Source: Neobacillus rhizosphaerae | Lineage (GTDB): Bacteria; Bacillota; Bacilli; Bacillales; Cytobacillaceae | NCBI RefSeq assembly: GCF_937468385.1 | Contig: NZ_CALBWS010000043.1 | Coordinates: 1-35,833, forward strand | Direction of reading: 5' to 3' | Length of the DNA: 35,833 bases | Shown here: in pieces, positions 9,601 through 17,865 of the stretch | Layout: every line of letters starts with the position of its first letter | How positions within the stretch are numbered: the stretch's first letter is position 1 | Translations under genes and position numbers: made by a program | The notes under the pieces: model-generated | Told to the model about the DNA's origin: nothing | Database searches by the model: none | The model's input: only the letters and a program-made list of their open reading frames with translations

Positions 9601-10914
9601 TCCTTTACCTACTGCCGTGAAGGATGTGTTGCCCTCTATTTGAATCGTATGCTGATACAAGAAAGCTTCATTACCAGAAGCAGCTACGGAAATACCGTCT
9701 GGATTTAAACTAGGAGCGCCCACTACTCCGATATCAGGGTTTTGGGCATATGGATTATCCCAGCCATCACCAATATGGTTAGAGTTCCCTGCGGACATCG
9801 CACAAACGATTCCGTTTGCAGTGGCTCTTTGAATTGCAAGGTCTTCTGCGTTATCCTTCTGATAGAAAGCAGCAACATCACCAAGACTCATGTTTAGAAC
9901 GTCTGCACCTAACTTAATAGAATCATCAATTGCCGCAAGATAAACGTCAGACCATGTCGATGGGTAGATTGGGTCATTACTAAATACTTTCATCGCAAGA
10001 ACTTGTGCTTCAGGTGCGACCCCTTTAATGCCGCCATTCGCTTCGTCCCCGTTTGCTGCAACTGTACCAGCTACGTGCATACCGTGCATGCTAGCGCCAG
10101 GTCCTAAGTCAAGAATGATGTCGTTTTGATCATAATAGTTATAACCAAACGGAACTTTATCTGTATAGAATTTTCCTTTTAGGCCCTTGTCAGCAACTGC
10201 TTGCGCAACTTCCATTTTTGTTAAACCTTCTTTTGTAGCATCGGTTAATTTAAAGTCACGGTGGGATGGATCTACACCCGTATCGATAACTGCTACCACC
10301 ATACCTTCGCCTTTAAAACCAGCTTTTGTCCAAGTATCACGCGACTGAACGAACTGATGGCTCGTTTTCATATTTGGTTCTACTTTAGGACGATTATATT
10401 CGTTTGCTAAATAAACAGCTTTTACTCCTGCAACGGATTCAATTTTGTCAAGATCACCATAGGCAACCTCACCACTGAAACCGTTGAAGGCTGTTGAATA
10501 TTTCTGTTTATACTTAATACTTACACCCTTAGCTGCAATTTTATCTTTAACAGACTTTTGCTGACTTTCTGTCTTAGTGGAAAGTGAAGATTTTTTATCT
10601 TCTGATAATTCTTTGTATAGTTTCCCCTGATTTGTTGCATATTCAACAGGTGTTTCCCCGTCCACTTCAACAATAACACGAACCTTATCTGTCGCTTTAA
10701 GATCTGCTCTTGCACTTGTAGATGTAGTTTTTGTTTTATCTTTAAATGACTCCCTTGTTTGCTGTTGCTTTAACAGTTGAATTTTGGACTCTATATCCCC
10801 AGGCTTATAGGCAGCAGAAGTTGGAGTAACAAAACTAAAGTTTCCTAGCACAATAGCTGATGCTAATGCATATGTAACAATTTTGTGCCTCTTATTGCGG
10901 TTCTTTTTGCTCAT
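6700..10914 (-). CDS. Secreted subtilisin-like (S8) protease with choline-binding repeats
   Basis: This 1404-aa cell-surface protease starts at an ATG preceded by GGGGGGAAACG. A signal peptide ends near TSAA (residue 35), and a propeptide-like region follows. The S8 catalytic domain has D211 (VIDTGVD), H277 (HGMHVAG), oxyanion N377 (SAGNS) and S602 (GTSMASPH). A protease-associated (PA) domain is inserted at about 430-540, as in Vpr/C5a-peptidase/lactocepin relatives. Fn3-like and Ig-like modules follow, including SPNGDKYNDN. Six CW_binding_1 repeats (about 1265-1390) end with the tail YKLGKDGAWIK, nearly shared with the neighbouring nuclease. It should digest extracellular proteins while held on phosphocholine. 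All catalytic residues are present. Confidence 0.93.
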   Translation of the reverse strand: MSKKNRNKRHKIVTYALASAIVLGNFSFVTPTSAAYKPGDIESKIQLLKQQQTRESFKDKTKTTSTSARADLKATDKVRVIVEVDGETPVEYATNQGKLYKELSEDKKSSLSTKTESQQKSVKDKIAAKGVSIKYKQKYSTAFNGFSGEVAYGDLDKIESVAGVKAVYLANEYNRPKVEPNMKTSHQFVQSRDTWTKAGFKGEGMVVAVIDTGVDPSHRDFKLTDATKEGLTKMEVAQAVADKGLKGKFYTDKVPFGYNYYDQNDIILDLGPGASMHGMHVAGTVAANGDEANGGIKGVAPEAQVLAMKVFSNDPIYPSTWSDVYLAAIDDSIKLGADVLNMSLGDVAAFYQKDNAEDLAIQRATANGIVCAMSAGNSNHIGDGWDNPYAQNPDIGVVGAPSLNPDGISVAASGNEAFLYQHTIQIEGNTSFTAVGKGIDDWTELATANGGKLQLVSLGNKLGAPEDYNGLDVKGKIVVVPRGTLTFVDKTKNAAAAGAAGIIVWNATNGFPYDNQGGWDVPFMLISKAEGQTLNEAIAAGQTTINVSQLKKSESPEMGRMTSFTSWGTTPSLELKPEITAPGGNIYSTFNNNKYGVMSGTSMASPHVAGGSALVQQYLQSDARFKNLSVADLSHLAKVLLMNTAKVIDDLNGQPFSPRRQGAGMMQTYAAVTTPAYFVNKATGDAKVELKNFQTKQFEMTFTVKNISDKSVAYNVNTDVLTDTIQNYGKDNPEYNALIAGNLEGAKVDAPKTVTVPAGNSVDFTVKVDFSNAKIPGLDADDNKTLFDLRKNIFVEGSVTLEAVDKNNPNLTAPYVGFYGNWDEPQIVDGFSTLGEVRYFDIGVDAVTKADNELIDLLPVPEKNFFALSPNGDKYNDNFNPIPSFLRNALEAQFNILDKDGNQLRRVKAESNVYKNAYDSGQAPPYSLKGDRIWDGKIKGQVVKDGLYYYEIKSVIDYAGAKWQSKKIPVYVDTTAPKVTSTFDPDKSVVSWETIENGTGTEEYWIFVNGERVSTVNGKTTSYALEGVPEKAVIQVVAWDYAGNYGYDTSAIGDVDLPLIIISDGTKDKDGNYVPNSPEPWGAYSSFEVPVKGFVTDDTGLKSLKVNGKEIELKQDEAGRYNFSTTVTFVKDGLFDVIVEAVDHSDKVISIARKVYIDTTKSVINVNPPARVNKNVDKVTLNVNLQDNFNYLKFYIDDNNEFEVPLVSPVDVLKPLNKDYQVTVPLKEGENKFTLKATDLGGNETVKEIVINRKDADPKPDPKPEVKNGWSFENGSWFYYSKDVKTTGWVQDKGKWYFLAKDGKMQTGWVKDGNKWYFLTKSGAMATGWVKDGKTWYYLNKSGAMATGWLFDGGKWYYLNANGAMATGWKQVNGKWYYLYSSGVMAANTTVNGYKLGKDGAWIK

Positions 10915-11018
10915 TAAAACGTTTCCCCCCTATTAATATAGTAATAATATCCTGCTATTTTTCTTTTTTGATAATCCTCTTACCTTCTTAGTTAGAATAG
11001 TCGGAATATACAAATATA

Positions 11019-11048
11019 ATAATAATCTTTTTCCAAACGAAAGGTCAA
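11019..11048 (-). promoter_or_regulatory. Candidate sigma-A promoter of the protease gene
   Basis: On the minus strand TTGACC (11043-11048) and TATTAT (11019-11024) are 18 bases apart, about 105 bases before the start codon. The region is very A/T-rich, so the -10 choice is uncertain. Confidence 0.4.
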
Positions 11049-11078
11049 TAGAATATTCGGAAAACGAAAAAGATATTT

Positions 11079-11102
11079 TCGCAATTTTCGACAAAATTGC
11101 GA
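11079..11102. promoter_or_regulatory. Perfect 24-bp inverted repeat upstream of the protease promoter
   Basis: Arms TCGCAATTTT and AAAATTGCGA flank CGAC with no mismatch. It lies about 30 bases upstream of the candidate -35 of the S8 protease gene. It is not followed by a T run and is far from any stop codon, so a protein-binding site is more likely than a terminator. Confidence 0.5.
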
Positions 11103-11439
11103 TAATTCTTAAGGAACTTGCCTTACCATATCGTAATAATTGGCAGTTCAGTGGGTATTTTTTTACAATAATCCATTTTTTAATATTTATTGTCCATTCG
11201 TGACGTTTAAGCGCTCTCTTTTTGCTAGCAATTTCAAAAGAAATTTTGCCTTTTTTGACGTAACAATGTATCTGGTTTGAATACTAATTTTGAATTATTC
11301 GGAAAAATATAATTAAATATAACTATTTCTAATGCCATGTTTTATTGTTAAAGAATATTAGTTTTATTGTAAAAGAATAATACTCTGGTGTTTCTTGTTA
11401 ATAACTATTAATGAATTTGGCGGCGCTCTGGCCCTTTTC

Positions 11440-11480
11440 AAAAAAAAAGAAGAACCAACCCCACATTGTAGAGTTGGTCC
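11440..11480 (-). terminator. Intrinsic terminator after the nuclease gene
   Basis: Minus-strand arms GGACCAACTC (11471-11480) and GGGTTGGTTC (11452-11461) pair with G-T allowances around a 9-nt loop. TTCTTTTTTTTT-type sequence follows. It lies 11 bases past the stop codon of the nuclease gene. Confidence 0.8.
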
Positions 11481-11490
11481 TTCCTATTAA

Positions 11491-14400
11491 TTAGCGAATC
11501 CAAGCACCATCCGCACCCAGTTTGTAGCCTTGGATTTTGGTGCTGGCGGCCATTTTACCATTTGCGTATAAATAGTACCATTTACCACCTACATATAACC
11601 AGCCAGTTTTCATCGCTCCACTAGCATTCATATAATACCACTGGCCATTTACTTTAGCCCAGCCAGTTTTCATCGCACCTGTAGAATCTAAGAAATACCA
11701 TTTATTTTGACTAGAGATCCAGCCTGTCTTCATCGCGCCGTCAGCAGCTAAGAAGTACCATTTGCCTTGATCCTTGACCCATCCGGTTTGCATGATGCCA
11801 TTTCCAGCCATGAAGTACCATTTGCCTTGGTCTTTCACCCAACCGGTTTGCATGATGCCGTTTCCAGCCATGAAGTACCATTTGCCTTGGTCTTTAACCC
11901 AGCCGGTTTGCATGATGCCGTTTCCAGCCATGAAGTACCATTTGCCTTCAACTTTCACCCAGTTAGTTTTCATCACACCGTTGGCATCAAAGTAATATTT
12001 TTTACCTTCGATCGTTACAAAACCAGTTTGCATGTCACCCTTGGTTCCGAAGTAATACTTGTTGCCACCAAGTGTTATCCAGCCCGTTTGCATCACACCG
12101 TCGGTTCCGAAGTAATATTTTTTACCTTCGATTGTTACAAAGCCAGTTTGCATGTCACCCTTGGTTCCGAAGTAATACTTGTTGCCACCAAGTGTTATCC
12201 AGCCTGATTGCATCACACCATCGGTTCCGAAATAATATTTTTTACCTTCCACTTCAACTAGACCTGATTTCCTCGCTCCAGTTTTTGTATCAAGGTAATA
12301 GGTTTTGTCTTCTAAATGAAGCCATCCTGTAGCTTTTTCACCTTTTTCGTTAAAGTAGTACCAAACACCTTCAAGCTCAACCCAGCCAGTTTGTTGTTTT
12401 GGTTGTTCCCCTGCAAAAATTCTACCTTCAACAGCAGGTGAAACAGGGCTATTTTTTTTAAAATACTCTGTTAAAATTTCATAGTCAACGAGCAACAGTT
12501 CATGAATACGGCCCGCGTCTTTGGCCTTTTTAAACATGGTGAATCCGTCACCACCATCAGCTACGAACGCATTGGTTGCAACTGAATAGGTTTTCTTCTT
12601 GTCAACTGGTTCAAAGCCATTAGCGGTTTTGACCTTCACATCCCAAACTCTATTGAATGCAGGTTTTGCCGGATCATATTTGAATTGAATACCGGAAACC
12701 TGCATGAACTGACCTGCACCGCTTTCAACTTTGCTGACACTATGCTCAAGTGCCTGCCAAATCTCTTCACCAGTTAGGTCAAGTGTTACGAGCAGGTTAG
12801 CAAATGGCATTACCGTATGAATATCGCCTAGCGTTACATCGCCTTGCTTGATAGAAGCGCGAATTCCGCCTCCATTCTGCATCGCAATGGTTGTGTTATT
12901 TTTCAAAATTTCATTGGCTTTTTGTGCCATTCCATCGGCAATCAAATTACCAAGGTTTGTTTCTTTGTAACGAACATTATTACGTTCACCATCAAGTAAT
13001 ACGTTTGATGAACCGATGACGGTCTTCTTCAACTCGTCAAGTGGTTTTTTCAATTCATCTACTTTTGCTTGTGCTGCTTCATCAGCCTTATACGTATTTA
13101 CATCAAGAAGCTTACCCTCTTGAGCTTTTACCACACCGTTTTCATCAAAACTTACATTCAGTACACCAAGGTATTTAAGGTATTCGTTAGCTTGGACAAT
13201 AACAGTTGGTTCTGCTTTATTAATCAAAACTGGTTTATCTAGTTTTGTATGGGTATGTCCTCCAACAATGACGTCAATGCCATCTACTGCTGATGCCAGC
13301 TGCTGGTCGGGGCCATAGCCTAAGTGTGAAAGGACAACAATTTTGTTAATTCCTTGCTCTTCAAGCGCAGCAACGGTTGATTTTGCTTTTTCAACCGCAT
13401 TTTCAAACACGATATCTTTAGAAGGATTGGCAAGGAAGGTTGTATCTTCAGTCGTTAATCCGAAAATACCCACTTTTTCGCCATCAACTTCTTTGATGAT
13501 TGCCGGATAAATGCTGCCGCCTTTTGAGTCAGTTTTGATTTCATTTTTGAACAATGGTCCTAATAATGGGTCCTTTGTTACATTGACGTTTGCACTGACA
13601 AGCGGGAACTTCATTTCTTTAATAAAGTCTGCAAGAACTTTTGAATCTTTATCAAATTCATGGTTCCCGAATGTCATCGCATCATATCCTAGATCATTCA
13701 TAAACCCTAAATCTGCTTGTCCAAGGTATTGGTTGAAGTAAAGTGTTCCAGAGAAAACATCCCCTGCATCAACAAGCAAGGCATTAGGCTTCTGCCCTCT
13801 TACTTCTTTTACTGCATTCGTAAGCTTCGGATACTGTTCCACATTTGCATGCGTATCATTCACATGCATGATTGATAAGTCAATCGCCTTGTGCTCTGGT
13901 GGTATAGGTCCAGATTTTAAGTTGATTTGTGCCAATATGGCATCATGGTCGCTGACACGTCCGTGCATTGGTGTGAATGGTGAGTTCAAGTGAACGATGT
14001 CAATTTCAGAACGTTTTACTAAATTGTTAGACACTAGTAAATGATCAAGCACCTGAGAGTTTCCTTGATAGCTATAAGTAAATCTTTCTGGCGCTGGAAC
14101 TTTTTCAATTAAGTTTGTTAATTCCTGGCCTTTTAAGGCAGTTAACGGATTGGAGAATTCGAAGTCATTCAAGTCACCTAGAACGACAACGTTTGCATCC
14201 GCGTTTTTACTTTTTACATCTTTAATAAAATTATTAACAATCCCGGCGATTTGCACGCGCTTTGCTTCACTGCCTAGAACAGGCGGTTGATTTTTTCCAA
14301 AAATCGGCTGGTCTCCGCCCTTAGAATTAAAGTGATTAGCAATAACAATGACATCTTCGCCTTTAAACATAAATTCTGCAGCTAATGGCTTACGGCTGGA

Positions 14401-16077
14401 GGAGAATGCTGAATTGGTTGGATCAATTCTTCCAGGGTTCAATGTTAATGAACCATTTTGATAGCCGACTGATTGTGTGGAACTACCTTTTTGTGCTCCT
14501 GCTTTTAACGAAACACGATCAGGATTATAGATGTATCCTACACGGATGTTACCGTTAGGTGCGCCGCCGTCTTGATTATCAACTGGTTCAATATCGGTCC
14601 ACTCGTAAGTTGGACCGCCCTTAGCTTTAATAGCATCGATAAGAGCTTGATAGTTTTGGTTTGCGGCTGTTCCGCCAGCAGTTTCCCCGTTATTGTCCTG
14701 AACCTCTACTAAGCCGATAATATCAGGCTTATTCATGTTATTCACAAAGGAATCAGCGATTTTTGAAGTTTTAGCAGCATCCGCCTTTGTATAGTTTTCC
14801 ATGTTATAAGAAGCAACTGTTAACTTATCATCATCCTTAACGATATCGGTTACTTCTTGCGTATAGTCGCTTTCTACTAATTGAGGAAGATCTGCCTTAT
14901 TAGTTAGAAGCTTATAGTTTTGGAACGTATAGGTGATGACACCCGTTACCGTACCGTTATATTTATCCCCTGTTTTAACCTTGTATGTTTCATCCTTTAC
15001 GGTGAAAAGGAGCGGCAGTCTTTCAGGGTTCATGTTATCTATCGTAATCGGAATACCGCCTGGTGTTGTGTAAACTTTACCTTCTACTTTTTCCGCAATA
15101 ACTGGTACTTCTCCATATCTTTGCGGAGCAACAGCCATTGGGTTTTCGATGGCAACACGCATGCCTTCGATGCTTTCGTAAAAATCAATTCCATCCTCTT
15201 CTGGGTCAAAGGCAGCAAATTTGTCATTATCTACTACTTGAGTTGGCGGGTGAATGTCCTTGCCAATGACAAGGGCCTTCGGTAATTCTTGTCCGCTTGC
15301 TATAACTGTAACCTTTCCTGCACTTGCATCAAGTTCAGTTGTTGCAAGGTCAGTTTTCAGCATATCGCTGTATCCTTCAAGCACCCACTCTTTTACAAGT
15401 GCATCAACAGCGACAAGATCTCCTACTTTAACGGTGTGATTCTTCTGGTAAACAAGAATACCTTCAGAAGTTTTAGCGCTGCTATCTGGTTTTGGATCCT
15501 GCATATAGAAGTTACTTGCATCTTTAACAAAAGTAACAATACCTTGAACACTCTTAACATTCTGACTATTGTACGGTGAAGTGTGGCTTTCCCCTTGGAT
15601 CGCACTTATTTTGATACCATCTACTGGAGGATCGACTGGTCCACCGCCACCACCTTCGAAACTAATAGCAGTAGGGGTTTTTAATCCTGGTACAGAAAAA
15701 TATGCGATTAATGTTCCGGTAACAAAAACCTGTTTACCGATGTGAGTTGGGTTGGTCATTAATCCAAACTGTGATTTATAATTGGTAGTTAACTGGACTG
15801 GCATAATCTTTGCAGGGTCCTTTTCATCAGGACTATCAGCAATTGCAAAGTTATCATCATTTGAAAAAGGTCCCGTAAAGCTATACGATTTCGTTCCTTT
15901 GGTGAACGCAACAATATATCCCTTTACAGTTGCGCTACCTGAGTTATTTGCAATCGCTTGGGCTACGGTTATGTAATTCTCGGCTGCATTAGCATGGTTA
16001 ATGTAAGGCAACACGTAGCTGGCTAATAATGTAAAAATCGTTACTAAAATAAACATCTGTTTTTTAAAAAACTTCAC
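11491..16077 (-). CDS. Secreted YhcR/ExeM-type nuclease plus 5'-nucleotidase with choline-binding repeats
   Basis: This 1528-aa protein starts at GTG, with AAGGAGG eight bases upstream. A signal peptide is cut near HANA. Residues 35-145 resemble the OB-fold N-terminus of Bacillus YhcR, and a second OB-like region follows. An endonuclease/exonuclease/phosphatase domain (about 420-725) has YNMEN (N425), GLVEVQDNN, NHFNSKGGD, GDLNDF and SDHDA. A metallophosphatase/5'-nucleotidase unit (735-1215) has NDTHA (D741, H743), GNHE (N805, H806), GGHTHT and a C-terminal domain with NGGGIR and VADGGDGF. Fourteen CW_binding_1 repeats end the protein (1225-1528). It should break extracellular nucleic acids into nucleotides and then nucleosides and phosphate at the choline-decorated surface. 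It is longer than B. subtilis YhcR (about 1217 aa), mostly because of the repeats. Confidence 0.92.
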   Translation of the reverse strand: MKFFKKQMFILVTIFTLLASYVLPYINHANAAENYITVAQAIANNSGSATVKGYIVAFTKGTKSYSFTGPFSNDDNFAIADSPDEKDPAKIMPVQLTTNYKSQFGLMTNPTHIGKQVFVTGTLIAYFSVPGLKTPTAISFEGGGGGPVDPPVDGIKISAIQGESHTSPYNSQNVKSVQGIVTFVKDASNFYMQDPKPDSSAKTSEGILVYQKNHTVKVGDLVAVDALVKEWVLEGYSDMLKTDLATTELDASAGKVTVIASGQELPKALVIGKDIHPPTQVVDNDKFAAFDPEEDGIDFYESIEGMRVAIENPMAVAPQRYGEVPVIAEKVEGKVYTTPGGIPITIDNMNPERLPLLFTVKDETYKVKTGDKYNGTVTGVITYTFQNYKLLTNKADLPQLVESDYTQEVTDIVKDDDKLTVASYNMENYTKADAAKTSKIADSFVNNMNKPDIIGLVEVQDNNGETAGGTAANQNYQALIDAIKAKGGPTYEWTDIEPVDNQDGGAPNGNIRVGYIYNPDRVSLKAGAQKGSSTQSVGYQNGSLTLNPGRIDPTNSAFSSSRKPLAAEFMFKGEDVIVIANHFNSKGGDQPIFGKNQPPVLGSEAKRVQIAGIVNNFIKDVKSKNADANVVVLGDLNDFEFSNPLTALKGQELTNLIEKVPAPERFTYSYQGNSQVLDHLLVSNNLVKRSEIDIVHLNSPFTPMHGRVSDHDAILAQINLKSGPIPPEHKAIDLSIMHVNDTHANVEQYPKLTNAVKEVRGQKPNALLVDAGDVFSGTLYFNQYLGQADLGFMNDLGYDAMTFGNHEFDKDSKVLADFIKEMKFPLVSANVNVTKDPLLGPLFKNEIKTDSKGGSIYPAIIKEVDGEKVGIFGLTTEDTTFLANPSKDIVFENAVEKAKSTVAALEEQGINKIVVLSHLGYGPDQQLASAVDGIDVIVGGHTHTKLDKPVLINKAEPTVIVQANEYLKYLGVLNVSFDENGVVKAQEGKLLDVNTYKADEAAQAKVDELKKPLDELKKTVIGSSNVLLDGERNNVRYKETNLGNLIADGMAQKANEILKNNTTIAMQNGGGIRASIKQGDVTLGDIHTVMPFANLLVTLDLTGEEIWQALEHSVSKVESGAGQFMQVSGIQFKYDPAKPAFNRVWDVKVKTANGFEPVDKKKTYSVATNAFVADGGDGFTMFKKAKDAGRIHELLLVDYEILTEYFKKNSPVSPAVEGRIFAGEQPKQQTGWVELEGVWYYFNEKGEKATGWLHLEDKTYYLDTKTGARKSGLVEVEGKKYYFGTDGVMQSGWITLGGNKYYFGTKGDMQTGFVTIEGKKYYFGTDGVMQTGWITLGGNKYYFGTKGDMQTGFVTIEGKKYYFDANGVMKTNWVKVEGKWYFMAGNGIMQTGWVKDQGKWYFMAGNGIMQTGWVKDQGKWYFMAGNGIMQTGWVKDQGKWYFLAADGAMKTGWISSQNKWYFLDSTGAMKTGWAKVNGQWYYMNASGAMKTGWLYVGGKWYYLYANGKMAASTKIQGYKLGADGAWIR
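11761..12240. repeat. Near-identical 60-bp and 120-bp tandem repeats inside the nuclease gene
   Basis: Units starting at 11761, 11821 and 11881 differ by only a few bases and code for the VKDQGKWYFMAGNGIMQTGW repeat. Two 120-bp units at 12001-12120 and 12121-12240 are also almost identical. DNA identity exceeds what protein selection would need, so these are recent duplications in a choline-binding region that can expand or shrink. Confidence 0.85.
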
Positions 16078-16105
16078 TCTTTACGCCTCCTTGATTATTC
16101 GAATG

Positions 16106-16133
16106 TTTATACCTTTGGCTGTAGGGTAGTAAA
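16106..16133 (-). promoter_or_regulatory. Candidate promoter of the nuclease gene
   Basis: On the minus strand TTTACT (16128-16133) and TATAAA (16106-16111) are 16 bases apart and about 30 bases before the GTG start. The rest of the 16078-16541 gap is A/T-rich and shows no gene. Confidence 0.35.
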
Positions 16134-16492
16134 CAAACTGAATAGGCATGCCCCCTTCTTGATTTTTTTCGTTTCCAGGGTCATAGTCATGTTTTCAAAA
16201 GTACTTCTACGGAGCAGCTTAATTGAAAACTATTAATCTATGATCACCCCAGCATGACATTTGCCATGTACCTACTAGTTTAGTATAAATTCGATAATCA
16301 TTCTACAATATTTAACATTTTTTACATTACATTTACTTTATATTAAATAAAACTATAAATGGATGATAAATAACTATTTAACCATTATTGAGGTATTTAC
16401 TATTCGGATTAACATTGTGCCTAAAGCAGTCGACAATAAACGTCATTTCTCGGGAAATACCGCCTTTATTAAGTTGGTCCTACAACCTAAAA

Positions 16493-16524
16493 AAGAGGCT
16501 GCCGTAATCGAACGGTAACCTCTT
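16493..16524 (-). terminator. Intrinsic terminator after the CPBP protease gene
   Basis: Minus-strand arms AGAGGTTACCG and CGGCAGCCTCT pair imperfectly around an 8-nt loop and are followed by TTTTTT. It lies about 18 bases past the stop codon. Confidence 0.75.
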
Positions 16525-16541
16525 TAACATCCTATTTTAAT

Positions 16542-17441
16542 TTACTCTGCAGCCTGAATAAGCTCCACTTTTTCCATCTGTCGTTTTAACCGTCTTTGGT
16601 GCATTTTTTCGAGCGTAAACAGGATCAAATGGACAACTAATATGGCTAGGGCAAATAGTTCTACTGCGTATTCGACATAATACCATGACAATGTGGCTGT
16701 TATATCATAGAGTGCGTGAACGAGCACTGTCACCCATAGATTTCGTGTCCATAACAATATTACTCCAAATAAGAGCCCCATGTTGGCAAAACTGACGATG
16801 GAGCCAATTTTGATGGACCATGGTTGTTCCACGTCTAACGTATGATCGATACCGAACAGAATGGAAGTGAGAAACAGTGCCGCCATCAGGAAGATGTCTG
16901 TTCGACCGCTCTCCCATCGGCGTCGGAAAATCTTTTTAAAAATTACAAGGAATAGAACGATATAGGCCAGCCGCCAAACCTCTTCTAAACCAGCAAGTGT
17001 GTCAGCAAATAAATCGTAGCCAACCAAATCTACTTCTTCAAAAAAGGACCCCATCGGTTCGGCTGAAGGTCCTTCATTTCCGGCATCATACGCCTGAATA
17101 TCAACATAGTCCTGAACGTATTGATCATAATCATCGCTAAAGTCCTGAAACGTGTAGGTTGAATAAATATTGATCACTGTACTTCCGAGGACAAAGATCA
17201 GAAAGGCACCTGTGAATTGAAGCGATAGCTGCCGTTTTGTTTTCGGTTTGTCCTGCGGACTGCCGAGCCGCCGGTAAAGCCTCCAGCCGATAAAAAAGGA
17301 TGACACCATAAGGGCATCATATAAGGTGATGGCCATGGTGCTATATCGTGCCAAATAGAGAAGAAGCTCCGCCCCAATGGTCACTAGGATGATGGCAAAA
17401 AGCAGCTTTTTTGACATCGGTTTGGTTAAATTTGTTGTCAT
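16542..17441 (-). CDS. CPBP (Abi) family intramembrane metalloprotease
   Basis: This 299-aa protein has about seven to eight hydrophobic segments and an acidic extramembrane stretch (about residues 100-135). The three CPBP motifs are present in order: EEVWR at 153-157, FGIDH ending at H200, and HALYD starting at H242. The first motif is one residue shorter than the usual EExxxR. Members of this family cleave substrates within the membrane, process peptides or give self-immunity to bacteriocins; the substrate here is unknown. AGGGA precedes the ATG. A 31-codon membrane-peptide gene lies 28 bases upstream and is probably cotranscribed. Confidence 0.85.
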   Translation of the reverse strand: MTTNLTKPMSKKLLFAIILVTIGAELLLYLARYSTMAITLYDALMVSSFFIGWRLYRRLGSPQDKPKTKRQLSLQFTGAFLIFVLGSTVINIYSTYTFQDFSDDYDQYVQDYVDIQAYDAGNEGPSAEPMGSFFEEVDLVGYDLFADTLAGLEEVWRLAYIVLFLVIFKKIFRRRWESGRTDIFLMAALFLTSILFGIDHTLDVEQPWSIKIGSIVSFANMGLLFGVILLWTRNLWVTVLVHALYDITATLSWYYVEYAVELFALAILVVHLILFTLEKMHQRRLKRQMEKVELIQAAE

Positions 17442-17469
17442 AGCGTCATTCCCTGCCTTTAAGTCTCGT

Positions 17470-17565
17470 CTACTTACCTAAAAGATTTACCGCTAGTATT
17501 CCGAATCCGTTTAATAACAGCAGGAAAAGGAAACAGCAAAGTATCCACTTCCATTTTCTTGGCAC
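17470..17565 (-). CDS. 31-aa single-pass membrane peptide
   Basis: This is a small gene with a GTG start and a good ribosome binding site (GAAGGAGA, 7 bases before). The peptide is MPRKWKWILCCF followed by a leucine-rich hydrophobic helix and a short tail ending NLLGK. Basic residues at the N-terminus suggest N-in insertion. It ends 28 bases before the CPBP protease gene, so it may be a partner, substrate or leader. I recognise no family; its reality rests on the ribosome binding site, composition and spacing. Confidence 0.55.
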   Translation of the reverse strand: MPRKWKWILCCFLFLLLLNGFGILAVNLLGK

Positions 17566-17865
17566 GGTTTTGTCTCCTTCGAATTTATTTAGAAACCTCG
17601 TGTGAATTAGTATGTAGTCATGTTTATCAAAACAATTATAAGATTATAATAGTAATAATTTAACATATCAGCAGCTAAATAGCACCAAATAAAAATATCA
17701 ATTAAAAGGATATTAGAAATTCCTTTAGAGCAGCGGTTTTCAGGTCGAAGCGATGATACCGCTTTGGAGATTCTAGTAATGTTCCCGATTGGGATGACAT
17801 ATGAATGTACAAGTAGCTCGAGTTTGAATTCCACCAATAAATTTATCAGATTGGGGTCCGGATAA
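17566..17865. other. 300-bp gap without a supported gene
   Basis: A/T-rich near 17630-17700. A 93-codon minus-strand frame overlaps the next gene and has no ribosome binding site. AGCGGT (17732) and ACCGCT (17757) form a loose inverted repeat. Nothing else stands out. Confidence 0.4.

Larger units (their letters stand above)
10915..11490. other. 576-bp regulatory intergenic region
   Basis: This A/T-rich stretch contains no gene that I can support. It holds the protease promoter and inverted repeat (listed separately), a weak stem around 11228-11250 (TTTC, AAAA, GAAA), a GC-rich motif at 11419-11438 and the terminator of the nuclease gene at its right end. Confidence 0.5.

Noticed and set aside
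297..16077. LicD phosphocholine transferase in the choline module
   Set aside because: I looked for a LicD-type gene among all frames of this part and found none; the step must be encoded outside the window.
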